Below, in pieces: positions 15,794 to 25,978 of a stretch of DNA of 64,000 nt. The translations under genes were made by a program, and so were the position numbers. The notes beneath the pieces are model-generated. The model was given only the letters and a program-made list of their open reading frames with translations, searched no databases and was not told the DNA's origin. Numbering within the stretch: the stretch's first letter is position 1; every line of letters starts with the position of its first letter. The DNA is from Flavobacterium acetivorans (lineage in GTDB: Bacteria; Bacteroidota; Bacteroidia; Flavobacteriales; Flavobacteriaceae), in contig NZ_CP087132.1 of the NCBI RefSeq assembly GCF_020911885.1, positions 3,100,001 to 3,164,000 on the forward strand. Direction: 5' to 3'.

Positions 15794-15941
15794 GTGAGAT
15801 GTGAGTTGTGAGATGTGAGTCGTGAGATGTGAGTTGTGTTATTCGACCCTTCGATCCTTCGACCCTTCGATCCTTCGACAAAAGCTCAGGACTGGCTCAG
15901 CTCAGGACTGGCTCAGCTCAGGATAAACTCAGCTCAGGATG
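15794..15941. repeat. Adjacent simple-sequence tracts
   Basis: Three tracts follow one another: GTGAGATGTGAGTT repeats, then (CGACCCTTCGATCCTT)2-like repeats, then GCTCAGGACTGGCTCA repeats. They probably vary by slippage. Confidence 0.7.
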
Positions 15942-16547
15942 ACGATGAGATGTGAGAATATAGAGTATAGAATTAAGATAGACGATGGACGAAATACGAT
16001 GGACGAACAACCATTAACAATCGTGATAACTATCTGGACTGACAACCCATAACCCATAACCGATAACCGATAACTAATAACCTACTAAATAACATGAAAT
16101 ATTACAGACAAATACAAGCCTTATTAATACTAGCATTTATAACATTGATATGCCTTTATATTTATGGTTGATGAAGAAAGAGCTTAAGCAAAGATGCTAG
16201 AAACAAGAGCCAAGAACGGATAAAAAAACGCCTAATCGCTACTTAATTAGCCTGTAACACTTAACTCAAAGCCTCTAATATGTCACCTTTAATCATACCC
16301 TTAACCATACCTCATTGCCTATGATAGAATAACACCGTTAATTGTTTTGCTCCCTGCCTAGCAGTGGTATAACAGAAAAAGCCCTCTACCACGTCGCCAA
16401 ACAGAAATAGAGGACCATCGCTAATAAAACTAATGTTCCATTAGACTAAACCAATATTATGAAATGAGCATAATGCTAATACGATGCAAGCATCAAAAGC
16501 TATTTGCGAATTACATAAGACCGATAAAAAACATTAAATATAAAATT

Positions 16548-19500
16548 ATGAAAAATTATTCATTTTACAAAGCGGCTTCGGCTTTATGTTACCTAATCCT
16601 TATTGGGTTCATACTAAGCAGCAGTCCAGCCCGAGCCAATAAGCTACTGAGGCCACTACTGTCTGAACGACAGCAAAACCAAATAAGCGGTACCATAACC
16701 GATGGCAGAGTGCCCTTACCAGGTGTGACGATAGCCATAAAAAACCGTGTCAATTATGCCGTCCTATCCGACTTTGATGGCAAATACACCCTCCTAGCCA
16801 AAGCCAATGATACCTTAGTCGTGAGCTACATAGGCTATAAAACAGCCATAATCCCTATAAACTACCGCAAAAACATCCACATCCAGCTACAGGAAGACAT
16901 CACCTCCTTGCAGGAAGTCCGCATCAATGCCGGCTACTATTCCGTCAAAGAAAAAGAACGCACCGGAAGCATCGCCCGCATCACATCTAAGGATATAGAA
17001 ACCCAGCCAGTAACCAATGTTTTGGCTACGATGCAGGGCAGAATGGCAGGAGTGAATATTACGCAAAGTTCTGGTATTGCAGGTAGCGGTTTCGACATTA
17101 AAATACGGGGCCAAAACAGCTTGAGAACCGACGGTAATGAACCGCTCTACATTATTGATGGCGTGCCCTATGCTTCTGATCCTATTGGCGTAGGCTATAC
17201 CGCGACCGTTATGCCATTACCCACAAGTCCGCTGAATAATTTCAATCCCGGCGACATTGAGAGCATTGAAATTCTAAAGGATGCCGATGCTACCGCCATA
17301 TACGGCTCAAGGGGTGCGAATGGCGTGGTGCTACTGACTACCAAAAAGGGAAAAGCAGGCAAAACAACTTTCTCTGCCAACTTACAACGCGGAACGGCTC
17401 AAGTGACCCGATTTGCCGACTTGATGAAGACCGAACAATATCTTGAAATGCGCAAAGAGGCTTTCGCTAACGATGGAGTTACAAATTATCCTGCCAATGC
17501 CTATGATGTGAACGGTACTTGGGATCCCAATCGATATACTGATTGGCAAAAGAAATTGACCGGAGGAACAGCACAAATAACCAATGTGCAAACAGCTATT
17601 TCAGGAGGTTCTGGCTTAACACAGTTTCTCATCAGTGGCAATTACGGTAAAGAAACCACCGTATTTCCCGGTGATTTCAACTATCAAAAAGGAAACATTA
17701 GAGCCAACCTGAACCATACTTCACAGGACAAACGTTTCAAAACCAACTTTGCTGCCGGATATACGCTTCAAGATAACGACCAACCAGCAAAGAATTATAC
17801 TGGAGAATCACGAACACTGGCTCCCAATGCACCAGCATTGTATGATGAAGAAGGCAAGCTCAATTGGGAAAATGGCACATTCAACAATCCATTACGCAAT
17901 TTAAAAGGGGAGTTCCTGGCTAAGACCTATGATTTAGTGACCAACCTAGGTCTTTCCTACCAATTACTGCCGAGTTTGGAAATCAAATCTAACTTTGGCT
18001 TCACTGATTTAAAACACCAAGAAAGCAGTTCGCAACCCTCCACCATTTACAACCCTGCTTGGGAAATAGGCCCTGAATATTCCTTAATTTCTATTGGTAA
18101 TACGACACGTCAATCTTGGATTATCGAACCTCAACTCCATTATAAACAAAATCTAAATAAAGATCTTGCACTCGATGTAGTACTGGGAAGTACGTTTCAG
18201 AAACAAACAGCTCGTCAACTGGTGCAACGCGCGAGTGGTTTTACCAGTAACAGTCTCATCAACAACCTTGCAGCAGCCTCGGATGTAACGGTAGACATTG
18301 ATGATAACTCCGTTTACAAATACCAAGCCTTCTTTGGTCGTGTCAACTTGAATTGGAACAAGAAATACATCCTCAATTTGACCGGCAGACGTGATGGTTC
18401 CAGTCGGTTTGGTCCAGGAAAACAGTTTGCTACTTTTGGAGCCCTTGGCGCGGCATGGCTCTTTAGCGAAGAAAATTTCTTCAAGAATAGCGTATTGAGC
18501 TTTGGAAAACTAAGAGCCAGTTATGGTATTACGGGGAGTGACCAAATTGGTAATTACCAGTTCTTAGACACCTATAGCGCTACGGGTGGCAATTACCAAG
18601 GAGTGATTGGCTTACTACCTACCCGATTGTTCAATCCCAATTTTGCTTGGGAAACCAACCGCAAATTAGAAGTCGCACTGGAAACGGGCGTACTAAAGGA
18701 TCGAATATTTTTGACATTAGCTGCTTTCCGAAACCGATCTTCGAATCAATTGGTAGGCATCCCTTTACCCTCCACTACAGGTTTTACTTCCATACAAGCC
18801 AACTTGGATGCTACCGTACAGAATACTGGTATAGAAACCACGCTACGAACCCTAAACCTAGAGACCAAAAATTTTACGTGGAGTACGAACTTTAATATTA
18901 GCGTGCTTCGGAATGAATTAGTATCCTTCCCGGATTTAGAAGGTTCCACTTATCGCAATCAATTTGTTATTGGATCGCCACTTAACATCCGTAAAATGTA
19001 CCACTTCGAAGGAGTAAACCCTCAAACGGGTTTGTATCAATTTAAGGATGTCAACGGGGACGGAAAAATTACGGCCGACGCTGACAAAACAGCAATTGTA
19101 GACCTTAACCCAAAATTCTATGGAGGCTTGCAAAATCAGATAAAATATAAAAATTGGCAGTTGGATTTATTGTTTCATTTTGTACAAAAACAAAGCATCA
19201 ATAACGCCCTGTTAGGGAATCCTGGAACCCTGACCAACCAATCAACAGCATTAGCGGATCATTGGCAAAACCCGGGTGATATTGCGACTTACCAACTTTT
19301 TACCAGTGGAAAAAAGACAGACGCTGTTAAAGCTTTTTCCAACTTCTATGCCAGTGATGGTGCAATAACCGATGCCTCTTTCATAAGACTAAAAAATATA
19401 GCCTTAAGCTACAGTTTACCAAAGGAATGGCTCAAAGGTGCAGGATGTAGAATAGTATTGGAAGGACAGAACCTATTGACCTTTACCCCTTACAAAGGAG

Positions 19501-19577
19501 CTGACCCTGAATTTTTAATTACCAATTCATTACCTCCTTTAAAAATTATAACGACAGCGATACAATTTAATTTCTAA
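16548..19577 (+). CDS. SusC/RagA-family TonB-dependent outer membrane transporter
   Basis: 1009 residues from the ATG at 16548 (MKNYSFYKAASALC), which gives a proper signal peptide ending near PARA; an upstream start at 16464 would bury it. Residues about 45-120 form the carboxypeptidase-regulatory-like domain (ISGTITDGRVPLPGV). The plug follows with VLATMQGRMAGVNI, RGQNSL, PLYIIDGVPY and GANGVVLLTTKKGK. The rest is the 22-strand barrel, ending in the aromatic NF. It imports a nutrient with the SusD lipoprotein encoded 11 nt downstream. The following S9 peptidase suggests peptides as substrate. The region has visibly higher GC than the defence genes before it. Confidence 0.93.
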   Translation: MKNYSFYKAASALCYLILIGFILSSSPARANKLLRPLLSERQQNQISGTITDGRVPLPGVTIAIKNRVNYAVLSDFDGKYTLLAKANDTLVVSYIGYKTAIIPINYRKNIHIQLQEDITSLQEVRINAGYYSVKEKERTGSIARITSKDIETQPVTNVLATMQGRMAGVNITQSSGIAGSGFDIKIRGQNSLRTDGNEPLYIIDGVPYASDPIGVGYTATVMPLPTSPLNNFNPGDIESIEILKDADATAIYGSRGANGVVLLTTKKGKAGKTTFSANLQRGTAQVTRFADLMKTEQYLEMRKEAFANDGVTNYPANAYDVNGTWDPNRYTDWQKKLTGGTAQITNVQTAISGGSGLTQFLISGNYGKETTVFPGDFNYQKGNIRANLNHTSQDKRFKTNFAAGYTLQDNDQPAKNYTGESRTLAPNAPALYDEEGKLNWENGTFNNPLRNLKGEFLAKTYDLVTNLGLSYQLLPSLEIKSNFGFTDLKHQESSSQPSTIYNPAWEIGPEYSLISIGNTTRQSWIIEPQLHYKQNLNKDLALDVVLGSTFQKQTARQLVQRASGFTSNSLINNLAAASDVTVDIDDNSVYKYQAFFGRVNLNWNKKYILNLTGRRDGSSRFGPGKQFATFGALGAAWLFSEENFFKNSVLSFGKLRASYGITGSDQIGNYQFLDTYSATGGNYQGVIGLLPTRLFNPNFAWETNRKLEVALETGVLKDRIFLTLAAFRNRSSNQLVGIPLPSTTGFTSIQANLDATVQNTGIETTLRTLNLETKNFTWSTNFNISVLRNELVSFPDLEGSTYRNQFVIGSPLNIRKMYHFEGVNPQTGLYQFKDVNGDGKITADADKTAIVDLNPKFYGGLQNQIKYKNWQLDLLFHFVQKQSINNALLGNPGTLTNQSTALADHWQNPGDIATYQLFTSGKKTDAVKAFSNFYASDGAITDASFIRLKNIALSYSLPKEWLKGAGCRIVLEGQNLLTFTPYKGADPEFLITNSLPPLKIITTAIQFNF

Positions 19578-19588
19578 TACTATTGATC

Positions 19589-21001
19589 ATGAAAAATATT
19601 ATCCAAAAAAGCAAGTCTCACTACTTTGTGACAACTGCTATACGGTTCTTTTCTATTTGCATTCCGCTATTAATGCTTTCCTGTGATGATTTCGTACAAG
19701 TCGATGTTCCATCTACCCAACTTTCGTCTCCACTGGTTTTTGAAAACAACAGCACAGCCACGGCTGCCTTAGGTGCAATATATGCACAAATAAGAGATAA
19801 CGGCTTGCTGACCGGAAATCCAAATGGCATGCAGTCAAAATTAGGCGAATACACCGATGAACTGACTTTTTATGGTGCAGGAGGTCAAACAGATGCATCC
19901 TTTTACAATAATATTCTGTTGCCCACTAATATGGATGTTAAAAACTGGTGGAACACGACTTATCAGCAACTGTATACTACCAATGCCCTATTGGAAGGTG
20001 TTGAAAACTCCAAATCCCTCACAGCATTTCAAAAGGAGCGGCTTAGAGGTGAAGGGCTTTTCATCCGAGCCCTATTGCATTTTCATTTGACCAACCTTTA
20101 TGGTGCCATACCCTATGTAAAAACCACCGATTATACAGCTAACACCAAAATTAGTAAAATGGGAACTACAAAGGTGTATGAAAATGTAGAAGTGGATTTA
20201 CTAGAATCCGAAGCATTATTGGATGTAGAATACATTAGTTCGGAACGCATACGTCCCAATAAAGCCACGGTGCAAGCACTATTGGCACGACTGTATTTGT
20301 ACAGTGGTAGGTGGGCCGAAGCGGCTAATAGCGCTTCAGCAGTACTTAACAATAGCCTGCTGTATGTAGATGATGGCAACCTAGAAACCGTTTTCCTGAA
20401 AAATAACTTGGGTAACATTTGGCAATTATTGCCTGACACCGATGGACGTAATACCTTAGAAGCTGAAACCCATGTGTTTTTACAAGGACCACCACCAGTT
20501 TCAGCCTTAAGTTTGGACTTCGTCAATTCTTTTGAAGCAGGAGATCTCAGAAGAACACAGTGGATAAAGGAAGTGACGAATGGAACAAACGTATGGTACC
20601 ATGCCTATAAATACAAAGCCTATAACAATTCCCAGGGCTCCTTAGAATATTCTATTGTGTTTCGAATTGCAGAATTGTACTTGATTCGGGCTGAAGCAAG
20701 AGCCCAACAGGGAGAGCTGATCACTGCGCTAGAAGACCTCAACAAAATACGAAATAAAGCGGGGCTATCGAACACATTAGCTGTAACCAAGGAACAAATT
20801 ATCAGCGCCATTGTAAAAGAACGAAAAAGCGAACTATTTACAGAAGGGCATCGCTTTTTTGATTTAAAAAGAAATATGCTGCTCGATGAAACACTGACCG
20901 CTACAAAACCAGGATGGGATACAAATGACCAACTCCTGCCACTACCCGAAACAGAACTGCTACTCAATCCCAATTTAAAACCACAAAACACTGGCTATTA
21001 A
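19589..21001 (+). CDS. SusD/RagB-family nutrient-binding outer membrane lipoprotein
   Basis: 470 residues from the ATG at 19589. The signal ends in the lipobox LLMLSC, with Cys anchoring at about residue 31. The family SusD-like N-terminal region shows STATAALGAIYAQIRDNG, TPR-like helices (LLHFHLTNLYGAIPYV, LLARLYLYSGRW) and the C-terminal RIAELYLIRAEARAQ and ERKSELFTEGHRFFDLKR. It caps the SusC pore and captures substrate at the cell surface. Confidence 0.93.
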   Translation: MKNIIQKSKSHYFVTTAIRFFSICIPLLMLSCDDFVQVDVPSTQLSSPLVFENNSTATAALGAIYAQIRDNGLLTGNPNGMQSKLGEYTDELTFYGAGGQTDASFYNNILLPTNMDVKNWWNTTYQQLYTTNALLEGVENSKSLTAFQKERLRGEGLFIRALLHFHLTNLYGAIPYVKTTDYTANTKISKMGTTKVYENVEVDLLESEALLDVEYISSERIRPNKATVQALLARLYLYSGRWAEAANSASAVLNNSLLYVDDGNLETVFLKNNLGNIWQLLPDTDGRNTLEAETHVFLQGPPPVSALSLDFVNSFEAGDLRRTQWIKEVTNGTNVWYHAYKYKAYNNSQGSLEYSIVFRIAELYLIRAEARAQQGELITALEDLNKIRNKAGLSNTLAVTKEQIISAIVKERKSELFTEGHRFFDLKRNMLLDETLTATKPGWDTNDQLLPLPETELLLNPNLKPQNTGY

Positions 21002-21002
21002 A

Positions 21003-23642
21003 ATGAAAAGATATCAATACTACCTACTGTACTTAATAGTAATCCTATCCTGCCTCCACTCCCTCCATGCTCAAATGAAGCAAAAAAGAGAGTTATCGCC
21101 CAACGATTATGGTCGTTGGCACCAACTCTTTACAAAGGGCATTTCGCAGCTGGGAAATTGGATAACTTATACCCATCATTATAATTCCAAAGCTGATACG
21201 CTTTTTGTAAAAAACACCACGTCCTTGAAAGCGCATGCTTTTGCAAAAGGATTCAAACCAAACTTTGTGTTAGAGTCCAAATTAATTTACCAACAGCCCG
21301 GAAATACCCTTAGTATTTTCGATTTGACAAAAGAAAGTAGTGTCTTATTAGAACAGGTATCCGAATATGCAGTATCAAGAAACAATCAGCATCTCGTACT
21401 CAAACGGCTGCTAAATGAAAAGGCTGCCCTTTTGATTACCGATGTTAATGGGAAGCCAGAGCAAGAAATACCCAACCTCTTGTCTTGGAGAATGGATCCG
21501 ACACAAAGCAAAGTCGCCTGCGTCACGCAAGAAGCAGACCATTTTACAGTGATTCTCATTGCCCTGGATAAAAAATTAAAAAGGACCATCCTTTTTAAAA
21601 ATGCAACTACACTGGGACAATTAGAATGGAATGCCACGGGAACCACCTTGGCCTTCTTGAGTCCGAGTACTGCAACGATAGAAAAGAATGCTAGAGGAGC
21701 AGTATATGCCTACGATACACAAACGCAAAAGTTGGCTACACTTTATCTTTCTGAACATCCAACGCTCGTTCCTAAGCATGCTATAGGGGCATCCTACCCT
21801 ACAGAATTAATAATTTCAGAAGACGGTGAACGGGTATTTTTTGGAATGGAAGAAAAAACGGAGCGAGCGATGCCAGAGCCAGCGTCGGTTCAAGTCTGGA
21901 ATACGTCTGACAAGAGCATTTATCCGGGAAAAATAGATATGAATGACTGGAGGAAACGACCCATTATTTCAGTTTGGTGGCCTGCCATTGGAAAAGCAAT
22001 ACCCATTACAGACCAAAATCTCCCTTTTATTCAATTGGATGCAAAAATGAAGTACGCCATCACCAGCAATCCACTGGCGTATGAACCCCAATTCAAATAC
22101 CAAGGGGATCGTGATTATTACATTACAAATTTGGAAACAGCAGAAAAAAAGTTACTACTTGAAGCAGCTTCGGGCGAGCCTTCCGACCTCGTATCCTCTC
22201 CGGATGGCAAATATCTATTGTATTATAAAAATGACGCTTGGTGGTCGTATGATTTTGCATCAGAGAAGCATCGCTTACTGACTAAAGGAATCAACTTTGT
22301 GGAGACCGAAATAAATGATACTAACGCTATTAATGCACTCAACTCAAGATTGGTAGCCTTTACAATGCATGACAAAGAGGTTCTCATTTACGATAGCTAT
22401 GACATTTGGAAGGTAAGAACGGATGGGACTTCGACCGAAAGAATCACTAAAGGTCGTGAAACACAAACCCGATTTAGTCTAGTAACTCAATCACAATTAA
22501 CAGACGACACCTACATTTATGATGGATTGCAAGCCGCACAGGTGGATCTCAAGCAACCTTTATATTTTAAAACAATAGAGGAACCAACTCAGAAAAATGG
22601 AATTCTCATTTACCATAAAAATCAGCCTGCAAAACCATTGGTCATTAAAGATAAATTGATCAACGATATTTCGCTGACAAAAGACCGAAAAAAAATAATG
22701 TACAAGGAACAAGATTTTGATGAACCGCCGCAAGTTGTGCTATTCGATCCCATTACTAAAAAGGAAAATATAGTACATCAAAGCAATCCGCAACACAACG
22801 AATACTATTATGGGAAATCAGAATTGTTTTCCTTCGAAGTCCTAGGAAAATCGGTAGGAGGTGTTTTGCTTTATCCTGCGAATTACGATCCAAAGAAAAA
22901 ATATCCGATGATTGTGCATGTGTATCAAAAACAAACCTCAGACCTTCACTTGTATCAAAAGCCGTCATTACATGGTTTTAGAGGGTTCAATGTGAGCCAT
23001 TTCACCGCACAAGGGTATTTTGTATGTTTACCCAATATGCTTTACGAAATAGGCAATACTGGGGAAGTGGCCACAAAATGCATCAATGCCGCTGTACAAA
23101 GTATTACAGAAAAAGGGATCATCGATAAAGACCGGATTGGATTGATTGGACATTCTTACGGTGGTTATGAAACTAATTTTATCGTTACTCAAAAAAATCC
23201 TTTTAAAACAGCGGTTTCCGGAGCGTCCTATAGCGACTTGGCTGCTGATTTTCTACATGTGGCTTGGGATTTTAGAACTGCCGATTACAGAAGGTATGAA
23301 TACGGGCAAATGCGTATGGGGAAAACACTCTTTGAAGATCCAGCGCGTTACCACCGTAATTCCCCCATCCTATTGGCACAAGGCGTATCTATACCGTTAC
23401 TTTTATGGACGGGTGCAGAAGATCGTCATGTGGATGTTGACCACAGTTACAAATTCCACATGGCCCTCCGCCGATTGCAGAAAGACAATGTCATGCTCGT
23501 TTATCCGAACGAAAGACATGTAGTGCAAAATCCCAAAAACCAAGTCGACCTAAGCACAAGAATAAATCAATGGTTTGATTACCATCTAAAAGACGGTGAA
23601 TATAAACCGTGGATGGCTCCTAACTTTATGGCTGAGCAGTAA
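21003..23642 (+). CDS. S9-family (prolyl oligopeptidase/DPP-type) serine peptidase
   Basis: 879 residues with an N-terminal signal (ILSCLHSLHAQ). Residues about 50-600 are a WD40-like beta-propeller (LTKGINFVETE, SPDGKYLLYYKNDAWWSYD). The alpha/beta hydrolase domain follows, with nucleophile Ser in GHSYGGYE (about 718), Asp in TGAEDRHVD (about 806) and His in NERHVV (about 838), in the expected order. It starts 1 nt after the SusD stop, so it belongs to the same operon. It probably cuts peptides in the periplasm after uptake by the SusC/D pair. Confidence 0.92.
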   Translation: MKRYQYYLLYLIVILSCLHSLHAQMKQKRELSPNDYGRWHQLFTKGISQLGNWITYTHHYNSKADTLFVKNTTSLKAHAFAKGFKPNFVLESKLIYQQPGNTLSIFDLTKESSVLLEQVSEYAVSRNNQHLVLKRLLNEKAALLITDVNGKPEQEIPNLLSWRMDPTQSKVACVTQEADHFTVILIALDKKLKRTILFKNATTLGQLEWNATGTTLAFLSPSTATIEKNARGAVYAYDTQTQKLATLYLSEHPTLVPKHAIGASYPTELIISEDGERVFFGMEEKTERAMPEPASVQVWNTSDKSIYPGKIDMNDWRKRPIISVWWPAIGKAIPITDQNLPFIQLDAKMKYAITSNPLAYEPQFKYQGDRDYYITNLETAEKKLLLEAASGEPSDLVSSPDGKYLLYYKNDAWWSYDFASEKHRLLTKGINFVETEINDTNAINALNSRLVAFTMHDKEVLIYDSYDIWKVRTDGTSTERITKGRETQTRFSLVTQSQLTDDTYIYDGLQAAQVDLKQPLYFKTIEEPTQKNGILIYHKNQPAKPLVIKDKLINDISLTKDRKKIMYKEQDFDEPPQVVLFDPITKKENIVHQSNPQHNEYYYGKSELFSFEVLGKSVGGVLLYPANYDPKKKYPMIVHVYQKQTSDLHLYQKPSLHGFRGFNVSHFTAQGYFVCLPNMLYEIGNTGEVATKCINAAVQSITEKGIIDKDRIGLIGHSYGGYETNFIVTQKNPFKTAVSGASYSDLAADFLHVAWDFRTADYRRYEYGQMRMGKTLFEDPARYHRNSPILLAQGVSIPLLLWTGAEDRHVDVDHSYKFHMALRRLQKDNVMLVYPNERHVVQNPKNQVDLSTRINQWFDYHLKDGEYKPWMAPNFMAEQ

Positions 23643-23664
23643 AAAAGGTGAAAAATGAAAATGA

Positions 23665-23694
23665 TAATGCAGTTCCCGTTAGAGAACTGCATTA
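23665..23694 (+). terminator. Intrinsic terminator of the SusC-SusD-peptidase operon
   Basis: TAATGCAGTTC and GAACTGCATTA pair around an 8-nt loop, followed by TTTTT. Confidence 0.8.
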
Positions 23695-23714
23695 TTTTTA
23701 GAAGTTAAAAACAA

Positions 23715-23969
23715 CTAATCAATCGGTCTATACAACGTAATCTCACAAGCCGTGTTAGCAGTCTTACGAAACAATTGTTGTCCTGGCTCATCATTAACCG
23801 TACATACCTCTGTACCTTGCTCATTACACATGGTAGAAGCGATACAAGGTTCTGTAGGGCTCAAATGATACCAGCCCTTCACATCAGGAGCAAGCGCACC
23901 ATCCTTAGCAATGGAGTCAGTACTTGCTGCTCCGAAAATGGCAAATGCAACTACTACTGCACTAAGCAA
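23715..23969 (-). CDS. Small exported DUF6520-like protein with damaged 5' end
   Basis: About 84 residues: a hydrophobic signal (LLSAVVVAFAIFGAAS) and a mature part with four Cys (CIASTMC, EVCTV, ACEITLY), like small Bacteroidota secreted proteins of the DUF6520 type. No ATG is present. The frame continues upstream as KNKFIF, the expected basic signal start, but meets a TAG at 23997-23999 before any start codon, exactly where the neighbouring divergent gene begins. Either a TTG at 23969 is used, or the gene lost its start at a recombination junction. Confidence 0.55.
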   Translation of the reverse strand: MLSAVVVAFAIFGAASTDSIAKDGALAPDVKGWYHLSPTEPCIASTMCNEQGTEVCTVNDEPGQQLFRKTANTACEITLYRPID

Positions 23970-24001
23970 AAAAATAAACTTATTTTTGCTAAAAAACTAT
24001 T

Positions 24002-25807
24002 ATGAATATGTCATTTCGTATTAAAAGAAGTTGGAAAAATTATGGATTAACTTTGTTAACCTTAACTCTTGTTTTTTCTATTTGGATCATTTTATATTTT
24101 ATTCCCCTTTCCTTTATACCTGACTATTTAGATTTAGGAAATTACTCTAAAACTTACGAACTCTTAACTCTTATAATTAGTTCACTTACTTCATTAATTG
24201 GGATATATGTTACAGTCACTTTGGTTGCTTATGAATTTTTCAAGCAAAAATCTGGAATCGACTTTCATAAATCTTTTTTGGTCAATCAGACAAATTCTAT
24301 ATTTATAGCATTCTGTGTTTGTACTGTAATCACTTCTTTTATTTCGAGCTTATTAATCCCATTTGAAACTCTACTTGACAGAGATGTTTCAATCATTTAC
24401 TATAATGCTTTTTTATTTTTGGCCGCTATATTTTTTCTTTTCCCAGTAGCATTTAATCACTTTTCGTCGCTGAAACCTGGAAAATTAGCTGATCAGGAAA
24501 TTGAAAAAATAAATAACAACACAATTTTTATTAATCTTGCTAAAAAAAACAATATAGACATTGAGGCTGAAGCATTTGAGAATGATCACTTAGTAAAGGT
24601 ACAGAATATTGCCATTGCATTAATATCAGTATCTGACAGAATTAAGGCGCAGCTTATCATTATTAAATGTTCAAAAAAATTAGGCCAATTAATTATTGAA
24701 AATAAAGATACGCAAGAAAGAAAATATATAACTGAACGTCTGATAAGCTTCTATTTGAATATAATTGATTTCACTCTTCTGCAGCCAAATAATTCAGCTA
24801 TTCTTAACTGTGTGTGGCACTCCATAGAAGAAATATACAAGCAGCTAATTCCTGAAAAAAGATATGCTTATTATTTAAAGGATTTTAGAAATGACTTTTT
24901 CCAAAGGTATTTTAACCGTCTTAGGGAATATAATAAAGAGGAATTAATTTTCCATGGTATTGAAACCTTAAAAAATATAATGTCAGCACAGCTAAAAGAA
25001 AATACGGCAAATGAGTCAGAAATAGTATTTTTAAATTCGATCAGGTCAGATTTCGAACCTGATTTTCAGGTCCCAGAATACACTGACGGATCCTATGAGG
25101 TATCGGAACATCTGAAGGAAATTACGATTGAATTCTTATATATTTTTTCATATAATATGGATAAAGCTATAAAGAATCGCAATAAAGATATATTAAATAA
25201 ATGCAATAAAGAGTTGAATGGACTGATGTCCGTTTTTTCTTCAAGCGAAAATCTTAAATATACAGAACTTTTTCTGCGTCTAAAGTGCGCAGACTTGATA
25301 TATGACAGCGCATACGAGGCGTTTAAAAAAAATGTCTATGACAGAAGTAGTGAAGCCGAAGGACTTATGCCTTATATTCTTGATTTTGAAATTGAACATG
25401 ACAAGCTCTACTCTAGAGGACTTCTTCAAAAATATTGCAACTTTCTTCTACGTTTGCAAAAAATAAATAAAGTAGACTACTGGTTTCTTGGTGATTATGA
25501 AGTTGGTTTTCTGATAATGGAAGGCGATTTGGGAAGTATAGCTCGTAGATGCGTATTTAATTACAAAAAGAATAAAAATGTACAAAACTGTCTGGATGAC
25601 ATTGTTTTGACATTTAAATATTTAAAAGAAAACTATGAAAAAAATACAATAAAGTACTTTGCTCAATACAATATTGTGAAAAAGCGAATGGAAGTTATTC
25701 TTGAGCTGATGAAAGAAAATAATCCATATAACACTAATTTTATTACTTCCCTTGAGACAGTCTTAGAAACCTTTAAGTTGCAGGAAGAATTTGAAAAGAC
25801 ACTTTAA
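24002..25807 (+). CDS. Four-TM membrane protein with large helical cytosolic domain, unknown function
   Basis: 601 residues. Membrane helices lie at about 14-38, 52-78, 97-121 and 130-152. The remaining 450 residues are charged and helical, with Lys/Glu/Asn-rich segments and no recognised catalytic motif. Low GC compared with the SusC operon before it and a junction through the 5' end of the preceding gene suggest a later arrival. The family is not recognised. A membrane-anchored sensor or effector is possible but unsupported. A strong terminator follows. Confidence 0.6.
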   Translation: MNMSFRIKRSWKNYGLTLLTLTLVFSIWIILYFIPLSFIPDYLDLGNYSKTYELLTLIISSLTSLIGIYVTVTLVAYEFFKQKSGIDFHKSFLVNQTNSIFIAFCVCTVITSFISSLLIPFETLLDRDVSIIYYNAFLFLAAIFFLFPVAFNHFSSLKPGKLADQEIEKINNNTIFINLAKKNNIDIEAEAFENDHLVKVQNIAIALISVSDRIKAQLIIIKCSKKLGQLIIENKDTQERKYITERLISFYLNIIDFTLLQPNNSAILNCVWHSIEEIYKQLIPEKRYAYYLKDFRNDFFQRYFNRLREYNKEELIFHGIETLKNIMSAQLKENTANESEIVFLNSIRSDFEPDFQVPEYTDGSYEVSEHLKEITIEFLYIFSYNMDKAIKNRNKDILNKCNKELNGLMSVFSSSENLKYTELFLRLKCADLIYDSAYEAFKKNVYDRSSEAEGLMPYILDFEIEHDKLYSRGLLQKYCNFLLRLQKINKVDYWFLGDYEVGFLIMEGDLGSIARRCVFNYKKNKNVQNCLDDIVLTFKYLKENYEKNTIKYFAQYNIVKKRMEVILELMKENNPYNTNFITSLETVLETFKLQEEFEKTL

Positions 25808-25901
25808 AACACATCTTTTAATTTCCAAATTAATCCAACAACCTCTTCAAATCCGGATTTCTTAAACAGCTTTTAGATATAAAAACAACCAATTCAAAAC
25901 C

Positions 25902-25936
25902 TGCGGTGAATAATCTACTTAATCACCGCATTTTTT
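25902..25936 (+). terminator. Intrinsic terminator
   Basis: TGCGGTGA/TCACCGCA stem with a 13-nt loop followed by T6. Confidence 0.75.
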
Positions 25937-25978
25937 GCGGAGAATATTTTGAAGGCAACTTCAATACACCATTATGTT

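Larger units (their letters stand above)
14728..16547. other. Gene-poor, repeat-rich intergenic region
   Basis: No ordinary gene is supported over 1.8 kb. It holds short dispersed repeats, a triple tandem repeat, palindromes such as CCCGATAGCTATCGGG near 15616, an inverted pair CCTGCACC/GGTGCAGG (about 15714 and 15774), simple-sequence tracts, and a possible 25-codon hydrophobic peptide at 16094-16171. The part next to the SusC gene is probably its 5' leader. Confidence 0.6.

Noticed and set aside
20131..20526. 131-codon minus-strand frame inside the SusD gene
   Set aside because: Shadow of the SusD coding sequence, with Ser/Leu-rich content and no family features.
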